Source: Clostridium sp.
GTDB taxonomy: Bacteria; Bacillota; Clostridia; Clostridiales; Clostridiaceae
Direction of reading: 5' to 3'
DNA length: 44,208 nucleotides
Assembly (NCBI GenBank): GCA_028692255.1
Contig: JAQUXS010000015.1
Span: 1-44,208 of the forward strand
The notes under the pieces: generated by a model
Told to the model about the DNA's origin: nothing
Seen by the model: only the letters and a program-made list of their open reading frames with translations
Database searches by the model: none
Shown: positions 25,877-35,525 of the stretch, piece after piece
Layout of the letters: each line of letters starts with the position of its first letter
How positions within the stretch are numbered: the first letter of the stretch is position 1
Translations under genes and position numbers: made by a program

Positions 25877-27355
25877 TTGGATAATTTTGATATATACAAG
25901 GACATTTCTGAAAGAACTCAAGGGGACATATATGTTGGAGTGGTAGGACCGGTAAGAACCGGTAAATCTACATTTATAAAAAGATTTATGGATCTTATGG
26001 TTATACCTAATATTGAAAACTCCTATAAAAAAGAAAGAGCAAAGGATGAACTTCCACAAAGCGGTTCAGGTAAATCAATTCATACAACCGAGCCAAAGTT
26101 TGTGCCAAATGAAGCTGTAGAAATAAACCTTAAAGATGGAATTAAATTTAAAGTAAGGATGGTTGACTGCGTGGGGTACATCGTTAAAGGTGCTGAAGGC
26201 TACAAGGAAGGCGAAAATGACAAAATGGTATCAACTCCTTGGTACGACCACGAAATTCCATTTGAAAAAGCAGCAGAAATAGGCACAAAAAAAGTTATAA
26301 ATGAACATTCCACAATTGGTCTACTTGTAACTACAGATGGAAGCATCACCGACTTAAAAAGAGAAGAATACTTAGAAACTGAAGAAAGGGTTATAAATGA
26401 ACTTAAAGCTATAAACAAGCCCTTTATTATACTGTTAAATTCAGCTCATCCGAATGATGAAAATACTATTGAAATTGCTAGAGGCCTTGAGGAGAAGCAT
26501 GACGTTCCTGTACAAATAATCGATGTACTTAATATGCAAGAAAATGACATTGCAGAGGTATTTAGAAGAGTATTAAAAGAATTCCCTGTAAAAGAAATAA
26601 ACATAGATATGCCTAATTGGATTGAAAAGCTCAGTCCAAAGCACTGGCTTAAAAGTAGTTATTTTGAACTCGTTAAAAGTATATGCAGCGGCATTAACAA
26701 AGCAAGAGATATCAAAAAAACATTGGACACCTTCGCTAATGTAGATTTTCTTGACAATTTAAACACACCAGAAATAAATATGGGTGACGGCACTGCACGT
26801 ATAGTTTTGAATCCTAAAGGTGATATATTTTATAAAATATTAAGTGAAATTTGTAATACCGAAATTAACAGTGAAAGCGAACTTCTCTCAACTATGTCGG
26901 AATATCACAAAGCAAAAATTGAATATGACAGAGTAAAAGATGCTCTAAACCAAGTAAAGGAAACAGGCTATGGTCTTGTAGCTCCTCAACTTTCTGAAAT
27001 GAAACTAGAGGAACCTAAAATAGTTAAAAATGGCTCCAGATATGAACTTAAACTAAAAGCAAGTGCCCCCTCTTTCCATTTTATAAGAGCAGATATAGAA
27101 ACTGAAATATCACCTATTATGGGTAACGAAAGAGAGAGTGAAGAACTTGTAAAATCACTACTTGAAGAATTTGAAAGTGATCCGTCAAAAATATGGGAAA
27201 GCAATATGTTTGGAAAATCCTTTGATCTTGTGGTAAAAGAAGGCCTTCAAAAAAAGCTTTTTAAAATGCCCGATGACGTGCAAGTAAAAATACAAAAAAC
27301 TCTAGAAAAAATAATAAACGAAGGTAATGGCGGACTTATCTGCATAATACTATAA
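25877..27355 (+). CDS. spoIVA: Stage IV sporulation protein A, spore-coat basement ATPase
   Basis: The 492-residue protein is standard length. Residues about 1-190 form the TRAFAC-like ATPase: it opens DNFDIYKDISERTQGDIYVG, Walker A is GPVRTGKSTF near residue 24, then the FVPNEAVEI region, the DCVGYIVKGAEGYKEGEND segment, and STIGLLVTTDGSI. The C-terminal domain, needed for polymerisation and localisation, ends at GNGGLICIIL. SpoIVA hydrolyses ATP to polymerise on the forespore surface, recruited by SpoVM (10620-10688). The start is TTG at 25877, 7 nt after TTGGAGGA. It is divergent from yicC and convergent with gpsA; the spoIVA-gpsA-der neighbourhood is conserved. Confidence 0.97.
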   Translation: MDNFDIYKDISERTQGDIYVGVVGPVRTGKSTFIKRFMDLMVIPNIENSYKKERAKDELPQSGSGKSIHTTEPKFVPNEAVEINLKDGIKFKVRMVDCVGYIVKGAEGYKEGENDKMVSTPWYDHEIPFEKAAEIGTKKVINEHSTIGLLVTTDGSITDLKREEYLETEERVINELKAINKPFIILLNSAHPNDENTIEIARGLEEKHDVPVQIIDVLNMQENDIAEVFRRVLKEFPVKEINIDMPNWIEKLSPKHWLKSSYFELVKSICSGINKARDIKKTLDTFANVDFLDNLNTPEINMGDGTARIVLNPKGDIFYKILSEICNTEINSESELLSTMSEYHKAKIEYDRVKDALNQVKETGYGLVAPQLSEMKLEEPKIVKNGSRYELKLKASAPSFHFIRADIETEISPIMGNERESEELVKSLLEEFESDPSKIWESNMFGKSFDLVVKEGLQKKLFKMPDDVQVKIQKTLEKIINEGNGGLICIIL

Positions 27356-27379
27356 AAATAGCAAACAATATGTTCAATT

Positions 27380-27424
27380 AATAAAGGAGCTATCAATTAT
27401 ATACCATTGATATGCCCCTTTATT
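27380..27424. terminator. Long bidirectional hairpin between spoIVA and gpsA
   Basis: AATAAAGGAGCTATCAAT pairs with ATTGATATGCCCCTTTATT, with one mismatch and one bulge around an 8-nt loop. It sits 25 bp after the spoIVA stop and 66 bp past the end of gpsA. The T tracts are short, so it may be a moderate terminator for spoIVA and a 3' stabiliser for gpsA mRNA. Confidence 0.6.
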
Positions 27425-27490
27425 ATTTACTACAAATCATATTTTCACTCTCAACTCCCTAAGTACTGTATCAAAAAATACAAGCCGTTA

Positions 27491-28486
27491 TTAGTGCATT
27501 TCGTTCTTCTTATCTCTTGACATTAGACTATGAGATGCCTTTTCAATATCTTCATTTTCAAAAATAACTTTATATAAAGTTTCAGTTATAGGCATACTTA
27601 CATGCCTTCTTTGGCTTAATTCATAAAAAGCTTGACATGCTTTTACGCCTTCAACTACCATTCCAATTTCATCTAGTGCCTTTTTTACAGGAACACCCTT
27701 TCCTATAAGTATACCTGCTCTTTTATTTCTACTGTGCAGACTTGTGCAAGTTACAATTAAATCTCCCATTCCTGTAAGACCATAAAAAGTTTCTTTTCTG
27801 CCACCCATAATTGTTCCTATTTTTATTATCTCACTCATACCTCTTGTCATAACTGCAGCTCTAGTATTGTCTCCATACCCTATTCCATCACATATTCCAC
27901 AAGCAAGAGCAATTATATTTTTAACTGCCCCTCCTATTTCAACACCTATTAAATCATCATTTGTATACACTCTAAAATATTTTGACATAAAGAGATCTTG
28001 AACCTTTAGTGCATATTCCATATTTATAGAGCTTACCACAACTGCTGTTGGAATATTTCTTGAAACTTCCTCAGCATGACTTGGCCCTGATAAAACCACT
28101 ACGGGATTTAGAGGTGCTTCTTCCCTTATCACTTCTGAAAGTCTAAGCTTTGTCTCCTCTTCTATGCCCTTTGCTATAGATACAATTACCTGATCTTTAC
28201 TTATCTTTTTATTAATGCTTTTTAACATACTTCTAATTGCATAAGATGGTACTGAAAGCACAATGTACTTGCTTTTACATAGTGCTTTATCTAAATCATC
28301 TGTGAATTCTATGCTTGAAGGTATTTTAATATCAGGCAAATACTTTTTATTTACTCTGTTTTCATTAATATCTTTTATTTCTTCGCTGTTTCTTCCCCAA
28401 ACACAGACTTCATAGCCTTTTTCATCTATCATAATTGAGAGTGCCGTTCCAAAGCTTCCAGCTCCAAGAAAAGCTATTTTATCCAT
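27491..28486 (-). CDS. gpsA: Glycerol-3-phosphate dehydrogenase (NAD(P)+)
   Basis: The 331-residue enzyme reduces dihydroxyacetone phosphate to sn-glycerol 3-phosphate for phospholipid synthesis. The N-terminal Rossmann motif is FLGAGSFGTALS. SGPSHAEEVSRNIPTAVV, the catalytic-lysine region EIGGAVKNIIALACGICDG and the substrate loop GLTGMGDLIVTCTSLHSRN are all present. It lies 1 nt downstream of der. The DUF512-der-gpsA order is common in clostridia. Confidence 0.96.
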   Translation of the reverse strand: MDKIAFLGAGSFGTALSIMIDEKGYEVCVWGRNSEEIKDINENRVNKKYLPDIKIPSSIEFTDDLDKALCKSKYIVLSVPSYAIRSMLKSINKKISKDQVIVSIAKGIEEETKLRLSEVIREEAPLNPVVVLSGPSHAEEVSRNIPTAVVVSSINMEYALKVQDLFMSKYFRVYTNDDLIGVEIGGAVKNIIALACGICDGIGYGDNTRAAVMTRGMSEIIKIGTIMGGRKETFYGLTGMGDLIVTCTSLHSRNKRAGILIGKGVPVKKALDEIGMVVEGVKACQAFYELSQRRHVSMPITETLYKVIFENEDIEKASHSLMSRDKKNEMH

Positions 28487-28487
28487 T

Positions 28488-29804
28488 TCAGTCCTTCCTC
28501 TCCCTAAATATAAGTTTTATTCCCGTTCCTGAAAAATCAAAACTATCTCTTAGCCTATTTTCCAAATATCTCCTGTAAGAAAAATGTAGAAGTTTTGGGT
28601 CATTTACAAAGAATAAAAATGTTGGAGGAGTTACTCCTACTTGAGTTACATAATATATTTTTAGTCTTCTAAGTAAAACTATTGGTGGTTCCTTCATCAT
28701 AACAGCCTTGCTTACTATATCATTTAAAACTCCTGTTGAAATTTTTCTTGAGTAATTGTCATAACACTTTTTAGCTAATTCAAGAACTTTATTTACCCTT
28801 TGACCTGTTTTTGCAGATATAAAGAGGTATGGTGCATATGCCATAAATGACAGATTGGCTTTAAACTTCTCTTTCATTTTATTCATAGTGTTAGTATCTT
28901 TTTCAATAAGATCCCATTTATTTACTATAACCATTATTGCCTTGTTCATCTCATGGGCATAACCTATTATCTTGGCATCCTGTTCACTCAATTCTCCATG
29001 TGCATCTATCATCAAGATACATATATCTGCTCTTTCTATAGAAGCCATAGTTCTTATTACACTATATCTTTCGATTTCCTCTTTTATCTTGCTTTTTTTT
29101 CTAAGTCCAGCTGTATCAATCAAAGTAAATTTACCAAGATCTGTGTCAAGATATGTGTCAACTGCATCTCTTGTAGTTCCTGGAATGTTACTTACAATAA
29201 CTCTTTCTTCACCTAAAAGATTATTTATAAGAGATGATTTACCTACATTTGGTCTACCTACAAATGCTATTTCGATTCTATCATCATCTTCGATTCTATC
29301 TTTTATATCAGCAAAATGTTCTATAATTTTATCCAGCATGTCCCCAAGGCCAAGACCTTGTGCAGCTGAAATTGTAATAGGATCACCAATGCCTAAATTG
29401 TAGAACTCATAAGCATTTTGCTCATCTAGACGTTTATCAACTTTATTTACAACAAGCACAATTGGTTTTCTAGATTTTCTAAGCATTAATGCCACTGCAT
29501 TGTCAGCATCTGTAAGGCCCTGCTTTCCATCTACAATAAATACTATTACATCTGCTGTATCTATAGCAACTTCAGCCTGTCTTCTCATCTGTGCAACAAT
29601 TATATCATCATTTTCAGGCTCAATTCCACCTGTATCTATCATTGTAAATTTATTATTAAGCCATTCCGCTTTTGCGTACACCCTATCTCTTGTAACTCCA
29701 GGTGTATCCTCTACTATAGAAATTCTCTTACCTGCAATTTTATTAAACAATGTAGATTTTCCAACGTTTGGTCTACCTACTATTGCAACTATCGGTTCTG
29801 ACAT
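28488..29804 (-). CDS. der: Ribosome biogenesis GTPase Der (EngA)
   Basis: The 438-residue protein has two tandem GTPase domains and a C-terminal KH-like domain. Domain 1 has [29 protein letters not shown] and NKVDK. Domain 2 starts near residue 178 with [20 protein letters not shown], then [20 protein letters not shown] and NKWDL. The KH-like domain includes [20 protein letters not shown]. Der is essential for 50S assembly. The start is ATG at 29804 behind AAAGGAGGAAAA. Confidence 0.97.
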   Translation of the reverse strand: MSEPIVAIVGRPNVGKSTLFNKIAGKRISIVEDTPGVTRDRVYAKAEWLNNKFTMIDTGGIEPENDDIIVAQMRRQAEVAIDTADVIVFIVDGKQGLTDADNAVALMLRKSRKPIVLVVNKVDKRLDEQNAYEFYNLGIGDPITISAAQGLGLGDMLDKIIEHFADIKDRIEDDDRIEIAFVGRPNVGKSSLINNLLGEERVIVSNIPGTTRDAVDTYLDTDLGKFTLIDTAGLRKKSKIKEEIERYSVIRTMASIERADICILMIDAHGELSEQDAKIIGYAHEMNKAIMVIVNKWDLIEKDTNTMNKMKEKFKANLSFMAYAPYLFISAKTGQRVNKVLELAKKCYDNYSRKISTGVLNDIVSKAVMMKEPPIVLLRRLKIYYVTQVGVTPPTFLFFVNDPKLLHFSYRRYLENRLRDSFDFSGTGIKLIFRERKD

Positions 29805-31124
29805 TTATTTTTCCTCCTTTTGATGCTCATTTATAATTTTCACAAGATCTTCTCCTGTATAATCGCAAACTAACACCTTTGTATTAAGTTTCTTTTCTAA
29901 ATCATCTATTGTTAAATCATCTAAAAATATATTAGTATCCGATTTAAGCATATTTCTAGGTATTATTAAATAATCGCTTGCAACTCTATCTTTAAGTTTA
30001 TTTATAATATCAGTTGCTGTTAAAAGCCCTGCTACTGTTATAGTTTCTCCAAAATATTTATTTAAAACCATAACCACATCTATACTTATATTTTTATTTA
30101 CTTCATTAATTTTTTTTGCTGCCTTTTTTATTTCATTATAAGCCGAAAACCCAGTAACCATTGTAAAACTTCCACTTTTATTAGTGTCTAAATCTTTCAC
30201 TGTATTTTCTATGTTATTTCTAAATGCACGTATCATACCAATCCCATCTTCAAGCTGTGAAAAGTCTCCATAAAAATTTGTATCTGGTATCTCTTCTTTT
30301 GCCATTACATAAAATTCATCAGAAAGTCTTACAAATGGCATACCTATCTCATTAAAAAACTTCTTTTGAATTTCACCTATCATTCTTATTTCTTTTTTAG
30401 AAGATTCATAGTCATAAGTATTTAGCTTAAATAGACCTTCTCTGCACTTTGTAACTCCTACAGGAACAACTGCTATATTATTAATCTTTGGATAAAATTT
30501 GTAAAGGTCTAAAACAGTTTTTTTAAGTTCCTCTCCACTATTTATTCCCCTGCACGAAACAATTTGGCAGTTCATGTTTATACCGCCTTTTGCAAGTTTC
30601 TCGATTTTCTCCATAATATCTCCTGCAAATCTATTATGAAGCATTTTTACTCTTAGCTCTGGATTTGTTGTATGTACAGACACATTTATAGGGCTTATTT
30701 TGTATTGTACTATTCTGTCGATATCCTCATCTTTTAAATTTGTAAGTGTTACGAAATTACCTTGAAGAAATGAAAGTCTTGAATCGTCATCTTTGAAATA
30801 AAGAGATTTTCTCATTCCCTTTGGAAGCTGATCGATAAAACAGAATACGCAGTTATTAGTGCAGCTTCTTGCTTTATCCATAATTCCTTCTTTAAACTCT
30901 ACACCAAACTTTTCATCATAATCCTTCTCAACGTCTAATTCCCATATATCACCTGTGTCAGATTTCTTTACTTCTATTACAACATAATCATCTGACATTA
31001 AAAATCTATAATCAAGTATATCATTTACATCCGAACCATTTATACTTATTATGCTGTCCCCAACTTCAATGCCAAGTTCTTCTGCAATACTTCCTTTTTC
31101 AATTTTTGAAATTTCATTTTTCAT
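29805..31124 (-). CDS. DUF512 radical-SAM-like protein with N-terminal PDZ domain
   Basis: The 439-residue protein starts with a PDZ-like domain (about 5-60: IEKGSIAEELGIEVGDSI, then INGSDVND). A CTNNCVFCFIDQLPKGMRKS motif with the CxxxCxxC iron-sulfur arrangement lies near residue 88, followed by LSFLQGNFVTLTNLKDEDI and NVSVHTTNPELRVKML. A C-terminal DUF512 domain includes PVGVTKCREGLF. The family is widespread in Firmicutes, cyanobacteria and related groups. Its reaction is not established, so I assign none. It is directly upstream of der, only 1 nt apart, with its own promoter at 31174-31202. Confidence 0.9.
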   Translation of the reverse strand: MKNEISKIEKGSIAEELGIEVGDSIISINGSDVNDILDYRFLMSDDYVVIEVKKSDTGDIWELDVEKDYDEKFGVEFKEGIMDKARSCTNNCVFCFIDQLPKGMRKSLYFKDDDSRLSFLQGNFVTLTNLKDEDIDRIVQYKISPINVSVHTTNPELRVKMLHNRFAGDIMEKIEKLAKGGINMNCQIVSCRGINSGEELKKTVLDLYKFYPKINNIAVVPVGVTKCREGLFKLNTYDYESSKKEIRMIGEIQKKFFNEIGMPFVRLSDEFYVMAKEEIPDTNFYGDFSQLEDGIGMIRAFRNNIENTVKDLDTNKSGSFTMVTGFSAYNEIKKAAKKINEVNKNISIDVVMVLNKYFGETITVAGLLTATDIINKLKDRVASDYLIIPRNMLKSDTNIFLDDLTIDDLEKKLNTKVLVCDYTGEDLVKIINEHQKEEK

Positions 31125-31173
31125 ATATTAAACTCCTAAGTATACTGTTCTTTAATTTACCTACCTTTATGTA

Positions 31174-31202
31174 ATATTACATTATTAAAAATTTTTAGTC
31201 AA
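31174..31202 (-). promoter_or_regulatory. Promoter of the DUF512-der-gpsA operon
   Basis: On the minus strand TTGACT (31202-31197), a 17-bp spacer and TAATAT (31179-31174) form a sigma-A promoter about 50 bp before the DUF512 start. It follows immediately after the phoU terminator. Confidence 0.6.
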
Positions 31203-31210
31203 GAATACAA

Positions 31211-31250
31211 AATAAAAACTCCCTTTTTTGCTCTAAAGGGAGTTTTTATT
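31211..31250 (-). terminator. Rho-independent terminator of the pst-phoU operon
   Basis: The stem AAAAACTCCCTTT / AAAGGGAGTTTTT closes a loop of about 7 nt and runs into a U-rich tail on the minus strand. It overlaps the phoU stop codon and separates the phosphate operon from the DUF512 promoter. Confidence 0.88.
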
Positions 31251-31905
31251 ATTCATTTAAATCAATCTGCTTACCTGTAACAAGATAAATCGTACTCTCG
31301 CATATATTGGTAGTATGGTCTACTATTCTCTCAAGATACTTGCAAACAAACAAATATTGAGAAGCTTCATTTATTGTGCTTTGATCTTTCATCATAATTA
31401 ACAGAAGATCATTAAACACTTGCTTATATATTCCATCAATTTCATCATCTTTTTTACATATTTCATAAGCCTTATCCATATCTTTTGTAACATAGGCATC
31501 AATGGATTCTTTTATCATTTCTCTAACTATTATAGTCATTCTTGGAATGTCATCAAAAGACTTTATTGGTTTTTGAATTTTTAACCTTTTCACAACCTTT
31601 GCAATATCAACGGCATGATCTGCCATTCTCTCTAGATCTGTAACAATTTTAAGTGTAGTAAATATTGTTCTTAAATCCGTTGCAATTGGCTGCTGCATTG
31701 CTATAAGTCTTATAACTTCATTTTCAATGTCTTTTTGCATTTCATCTACTATACTGTCATTTTTAACTACTTGTTTTGCTTCTTTTTCATCTTTATTGCA
31801 TAGAGCTTCAACTGCTTCAAATATCTGTTTTTCAGTTATACTTCCCATTCTCAATAGGCTCATATTAAGAGCTTCGAGATCTGAATCGAAAATTTTTCTT
31901 GGCAT
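31249..31905 (-). CDS. phoU: Phosphate-signalling regulator PhoU
   Basis: The 218-residue protein consists of two PhoU three-helix repeats with the E/DxxxD metal-binding patterns (LERMADHAVDIAKVVKRL near residue 75 and YLERIVDHTTNICESTIYL near the end). PhoU links the Pst transporter to the PhoR kinase and limits phosphate uptake. A GTG frame extends to 31914, but ATG at 31905 (MPRKIFDSDLEAL) has GAGGTGGGG properly spaced. It is last in the pstS-C-A-B-phoU operon. Confidence 0.95.
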   Translation of the reverse strand: MPRKIFDSDLEALNMSLLRMGSITEKQIFEAVEALCNKDEKEAKQVVKNDSIVDEMQKDIENEVIRLIAMQQPIATDLRTIFTTLKIVTDLERMADHAVDIAKVVKRLKIQKPIKSFDDIPRMTIIVREMIKESIDAYVTKDMDKAYEICKKDDEIDGIYKQVFNDLLLIMMKDQSTINEASQYLFVCKYLERIVDHTTNICESTIYLVTGKQIDLNE

Positions 31906-31934
31906 CTTCCCCACCTCAACAATATATTTTAATT

Positions 31935-32684
31935 TTAACCAAATCTTCCAGTTATATAATCTTCTGTTCTCTTATCAAGCGGTTTATAAAATATATTCTC
32001 TGTTTTACCGCTTTCAACAACCTCACCATTTAAAAAGAAAGCCGTATAATCTGATATTCTTCCTGCCTGCTGCATATTATGTGTAACAATTATTACTGTA
32101 TATTTCTTTTTTAATTCATCCATTAATTCTTCAACCTTAAGGGTAGAAATAGGATCAAGTGCTGACGTTGGTTCATCCATTAATATAACTTCCGGTTCAA
32201 CAGCAAGTGTTCTTGCTATACAAAGCCTCTGCTGCTGTCCACCTGAAAGACCAATAGCACTTTTTTTAAGTCTATCTTTTACTTCATCCCAAAGTGCTGA
32301 ACCCTTCAAACTGTTTTCAACAATTTCATCTAATTTTGCTTTATTTTTTATTCCATGTACTTTAGGGCCATAAGCTATATTGTCATATATTGACATCTCA
32401 AAAGGATTAGCCTTTTGGAATACCATTCCAATTCTCTTTCGTAAATCTATAACATCATAATCACCATATACATCCTTGCCATCAAAATACACTTTTCCAT
32501 CAATTTTAACTGATTCAATCAAATCATTCATTCTATTAATTGTTCTAAGAAAAGTTGACTTTCCACATCCTGATGGTCCAATAAGAGATGTTACTGAATT
32601 TTTTTCTATATCTAGATTTATGTTTTTAAGTGCTTGAACATTACCATAATATAAATTCAAATCTTTTGTTGTAACTATTCCCAT
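31935..32684 (-). CDS. pstB: Phosphate ABC transporter ATP-binding protein
   Basis: The 249-residue ATPase has Walker [18 protein letters not shown] near residue 33, the Q-loop region [20 protein letters not shown], signature [15 protein letters not shown], Walker [14 protein letters not shown] and switch [13 protein letters not shown]. It powers high-affinity phosphate import with PstA/PstC. The start is ATG behind AGGGGGG, between pstA and phoU. Confidence 0.97.
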   Translation of the reverse strand: MGIVTTKDLNLYYGNVQALKNINLDIEKNSVTSLIGPSGCGKSTFLRTINRMNDLIESVKIDGKVYFDGKDVYGDYDVIDLRKRIGMVFQKANPFEMSIYDNIAYGPKVHGIKNKAKLDEIVENSLKGSALWDEVKDRLKKSAIGLSGGQQQRLCIARTLAVEPEVILMDEPTSALDPISTLKVEELMDELKKKYTVIIVTHNMQQAGRISDYTAFFLNGEVVESGKTENIFYKPLDKRTEDYITGRFG

Positions 32685-32697
32685 CTAGTATTCCCCC

Positions 32698-33582
32698 CTA
32701 ATTTCCACTGTAGTGTTTATATATTTTATTTCCTATTATTCTTGCTAAAAAATTAAATAATAGAACCATTATAACCAGTACTGCCGATGATCCATTTGCT
32801 ATTTTTGCCGCATCTGGTACCATTCCTTCTGAGTTCAATTTCCATATATGAACTGCAAGTGTTTCTGCTGGTCTAAACAAACTAAAAGGTGATGAATTAT
32901 TAATTAAACTTACCTTACTGTAATCAAGATTAGGTGAACTCATACCTGAAGTGTATAATAATGCTGCTGCTTCTCCAAAAACTCTTCCAGCTGCAAGAAT
33001 TATACCTGTAAGTATTTGAGGCATTGCTGAAGGAATAATAACCTTGTGTATTGTCTGCCACTCTGTTGCTCCAAGTCCAAGACTAGCCTCTCTTACTTTC
33101 TTTGAAGCTGATTTAATTGCATTTTCACTTACTCTTGTCATAGAAGGTAAATTTATAACTGCTATAGCAAGTGCTCCTGAAATAAGAGTATATCCCCATT
33201 GAGTCATAGTTACAAATACAAGTAATCCAAATAAACCAACAACAATAGAAGGTAGTGAAGACATAGTTTCTATACAAAGTCTTATTACACTTAAAATTTT
33301 TCCCTCTTTTGCATATTGTGAAAGATATATACCAGCACCCACACCAATTGGTACTGTTACAATAAGAGATATAATTAACATATAAAACGAATTGAAAAGT
33401 TGAGGTCCTATACCTCCTCCTGCTTTATCAATATATGAATCTCCAAATAGGAAATGTAAATTAAGAGAACTTCGACCGCTATAAATAATATATCCTATAA
33501 ATCCAGCTAACAGCAAAACTACAAATGCTGCAATTGCATAAAGTACTGCTGTTGCTATTTTATCACATGTTCTTGCCTTCAT
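32698..33582 (-). CDS. pstA: Phosphate ABC transporter permease PstA
   Basis: The 294-residue protein has six predicted membrane helices and the permease EAA loop contacting PstB (EASLGLGATEWQTIHKVIIP near residue 175). ASSLPSIVVGLFGLLVFV and the GAGIYLSQYA segment fit PstA. The start codon shares a base with the pstC stop (TAATG), indicating coupled translation of the two permease subunits. Confidence 0.95.
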   Translation of the reverse strand: MKARTCDKIATAVLYAIAAFVVLLLAGFIGYIIYSGRSSLNLHFLFGDSYIDKAGGGIGPQLFNSFYMLIISLIVTVPIGVGAGIYLSQYAKEGKILSVIRLCIETMSSLPSIVVGLFGLLVFVTMTQWGYTLISGALAIAVINLPSMTRVSENAIKSASKKVREASLGLGATEWQTIHKVIIPSAMPQILTGIILAAGRVFGEAAALLYTSGMSSPNLDYSKVSLINNSSPFSLFRPAETLAVHIWKLNSEGMVPDAAKIANGSSAVLVIMVLLFNFLARIIGNKIYKHYSGN

Positions 33583-34472
33583 TACTCTTCACCCCTTCTT
33601 CCTATAATTCTTATTATTACAATGAATATAAATGATATTATAAGGAGTAGTAGTGCAAGGGACCACAGTGCATCATTCCAAACAGTTCCATCAGAAGTAT
33701 TTGCCATACTCATAGTTAATATACTTGTGAGAGTAATAGTTGGTGTTGTTAATCCGCTTACCATTTTAAGGCTATTTCCTATAACCATTTGAACTGCAAG
33801 TGCTTCTCCAATTGCTCTTGAAAGTCCAAGAACCACTCCTGTAAGTATTCCACTTTTACATGAAGGAACAATTACTTTGTATATGGTCTGCCATCTTGTA
33901 GCACCAAGCCCATAGGATGCTTCTATATAATCCTTTGGTACTGTTTTTATAGCATCAGAGGCAAGACTTGCAATAGTAGGAAGAATCATTATGCTTAAAA
34001 CTATCATTCCTGAAAGTAAACTAAAGCCCATACCACCAAAAATTTTTTTAACTAGCGGAACCAAAAGTATTACTCCAACCCAACCATAAACTACTGAAGG
34101 TATTCCAACGAATAATTCAAGTGCAGGCTGCATAACCTTTCTTCCTAGTTTAGGTGATATTAAATTCATAAAAACAGCAAGTGCAATACTTATAGGCGTA
34201 CTTATAACAACTGCACCAACCGATACCGCAACTGAACCGGCTATAAACATTGCAGCTCCAAGTTTAGGCTGTGGATCATCAGGCTTCCACTGAGTATTAA
34301 ACAAAAAATCCATCACCGAAAAATGGTCATGTGTAAAAGTCCTTATTCCTTTAAAAGAAAGAAATAATATTATTGTAAATGTAAGCACAACTATAAATAT
34401 ACCACAAAGTGTGGAATAGCCTTGTCCTATATATTCTGATTTAAATTTTTGCCAAAAATTTCTCTTTCTCAT
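33582..34472 (-). CDS. pstC: Phosphate ABC transporter permease PstC
   Basis: The 296-residue membrane permease has about six helices and the EAA loop EASYGLGATRWQTIYKVIVP near residue 200. It also shows the PstC-typical FVGIPSVVYGWVGVILLVPL and SRAIGEALAVQMVIGN segments. It forms the channel with PstA. The start is ATG behind TTGAGGT. A strong hairpin lies between pstS and this gene. Confidence 0.95.
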   Translation of the reverse strand: MRKRNFWQKFKSEYIGQGYSTLCGIFIVVLTFTIILFLSFKGIRTFTHDHFSVMDFLFNTQWKPDDPQPKLGAAMFIAGSVAVSVGAVVISTPISIALAVFMNLISPKLGRKVMQPALELFVGIPSVVYGWVGVILLVPLVKKIFGGMGFSLLSGMIVLSIMILPTIASLASDAIKTVPKDYIEASYGLGATRWQTIYKVIVPSCKSGILTGVVLGLSRAIGEALAVQMVIGNSLKMVSGLTTPTITLTSILTMSMANTSDGTVWNDALWSLALLLLIISFIFIVIIRIIGRRGEE

Positions 34473-34501
34473 ATAATTTACCTCAATCTTATTTATAGCA
34501 T

Positions 34502-34534
34502 AAGACTAGCTGCATAGCAGCCAGTCTTTTTTTT
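34502..34534. other. Stem-loop between pstS and pstC
   Basis: AAGACTAGCTGC pairs with GCAGCCAGTCTT with one mismatch around a 3-nt loop. In the direction of the pst operon (minus strand) the hairpin is not followed by a U-run, so it may process or stabilise mRNA and raise PstS relative to the membrane subunits. On the plus strand it is followed by eight T and would work as a terminator, but no plus-strand gene ends nearby. Confidence 0.65.
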
Positions 34535-34544
34535 ACATTTTATG

Positions 34545-35444
34545 TTATTTTTTAAATGCACTTGAAGGTATATATCCTAATTTTAAAACTTCAGCTTTAC
34601 TGTCACTACTCATTACATAATCAATAAATGCCTTAGCAACTCCTGTAGCTTTTCCTTTTGTATACATATGTTCATAAGACCAAAATGGGTACTTTCCGCC
34701 TGTTATGTTGTCAGTAGTTGCTTCAACACCATCTAATTTTACAGTGTTAATAGTTTTCTTAACATCACTTGTTAAATATGAAAGTGCAAGATAGCTTATA
34801 CTTCCTGGAGTTTGTTCCATTGCAGTTTTAACTGCTCCACTTGAATCTTGGCTCATTCCAAGATTATCAGATTCAGCTTTACCAGCCATTACTGTATTTT
34901 TAAATGTAGCTCTTGTTCCTGAACCATTTGGTCTGTGAATTATTTTTATTTGTAAATCTTTTCCACCAACATCTTTCCAGTTTGTAATTTTTCCTGTAAA
35001 TATATCTTGAACTTGTGATTTTGTAAGATTTGTAACTCCTGCATCTTTTGTTGTTACTACTGCAAAACCTATAGCACAAACTTTGTGATCTTCAAGTTTA
35101 CTTGATTCATCTTGTGAAAGTTTTTCTTTTGCAAAAATATCAGAATCTCCGATTTGAACAGCACCTTGGCTTACTTGAGTAAGACCAGTACCACTTCCTC
35201 CTCCTTGAACAGTTACTGTAGCCCCTTGATTTTTACTTGCAAAAGTATTTGCTACTGCTTCAGCTAGTGGTTGTAATGCCGTAGATCCTGACGCTGTAAT
35301 TGATCCTGTTACTTTTTTAGGTGTTTTAGTTGTATTGCCACTGCTTGAAGAAGAAGCTCCTGGGTTAGCACATCCTGCAAGCAATCCTCCTACTAACGCT
35401 ATAGAAGTTGCTATAATGGCAATTTTTATTTTATTACTTTTCAT
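34545..35444 (-). CDS. pstS: Phosphate-binding lipoprotein PstS
   Basis: The 299-residue extracellular lipoprotein captures phosphate for PstCAB. The signal peptide is MKSNKIKIAIIATSIALVGG with the lipobox LLAGC, giving an acylated cysteine. A Ser/Thr-rich linker leads to the binding domain: GSITASGSTALQPLAEAVA, VQGGGSGTGLTQVSQGAVQI, IHRPNGSGTRATF and SYLALSYLTS carry phosphate-binding loops. An upstream in-frame ATG (35459) overlaps the GGAGGG site, so ATG at 35444 is the start. It is first in the pst operon, with an inverted-repeat promoter at 35526-35555. Confidence 0.96.
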   Translation of the reverse strand: MKSNKIKIAIIATSIALVGGLLAGCANPGASSSSSGNTTKTPKKVTGSITASGSTALQPLAEAVANTFASKNQGATVTVQGGGSGTGLTQVSQGAVQIGDSDIFAKEKLSQDESSKLEDHKVCAIGFAVVTTKDAGVTNLTKSQVQDIFTGKITNWKDVGGKDLQIKIIHRPNGSGTRATFKNTVMAGKAESDNLGMSQDSSGAVKTAMEQTPGSISYLALSYLTSDVKKTINTVKLDGVEATTDNITGGKYPFWSYEHMYTKGKATGVAKAFIDYVMSSDSKAEVLKLGYIPSSAFKK

Positions 35445-35525
35445 AAAGTTACCCTCCATTCAAAATTTACAATTCATTTTTATTTTCTTAACAATTAAAT
35501 TGTAGCAATTTAGAGTTAATCAAAT

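Noticed and set aside
28972-29403. 143-residue plus-strand open frame
   Set aside because: It is antisense to der across the second GTPase domain; long only because of the low stop density opposite that gene.
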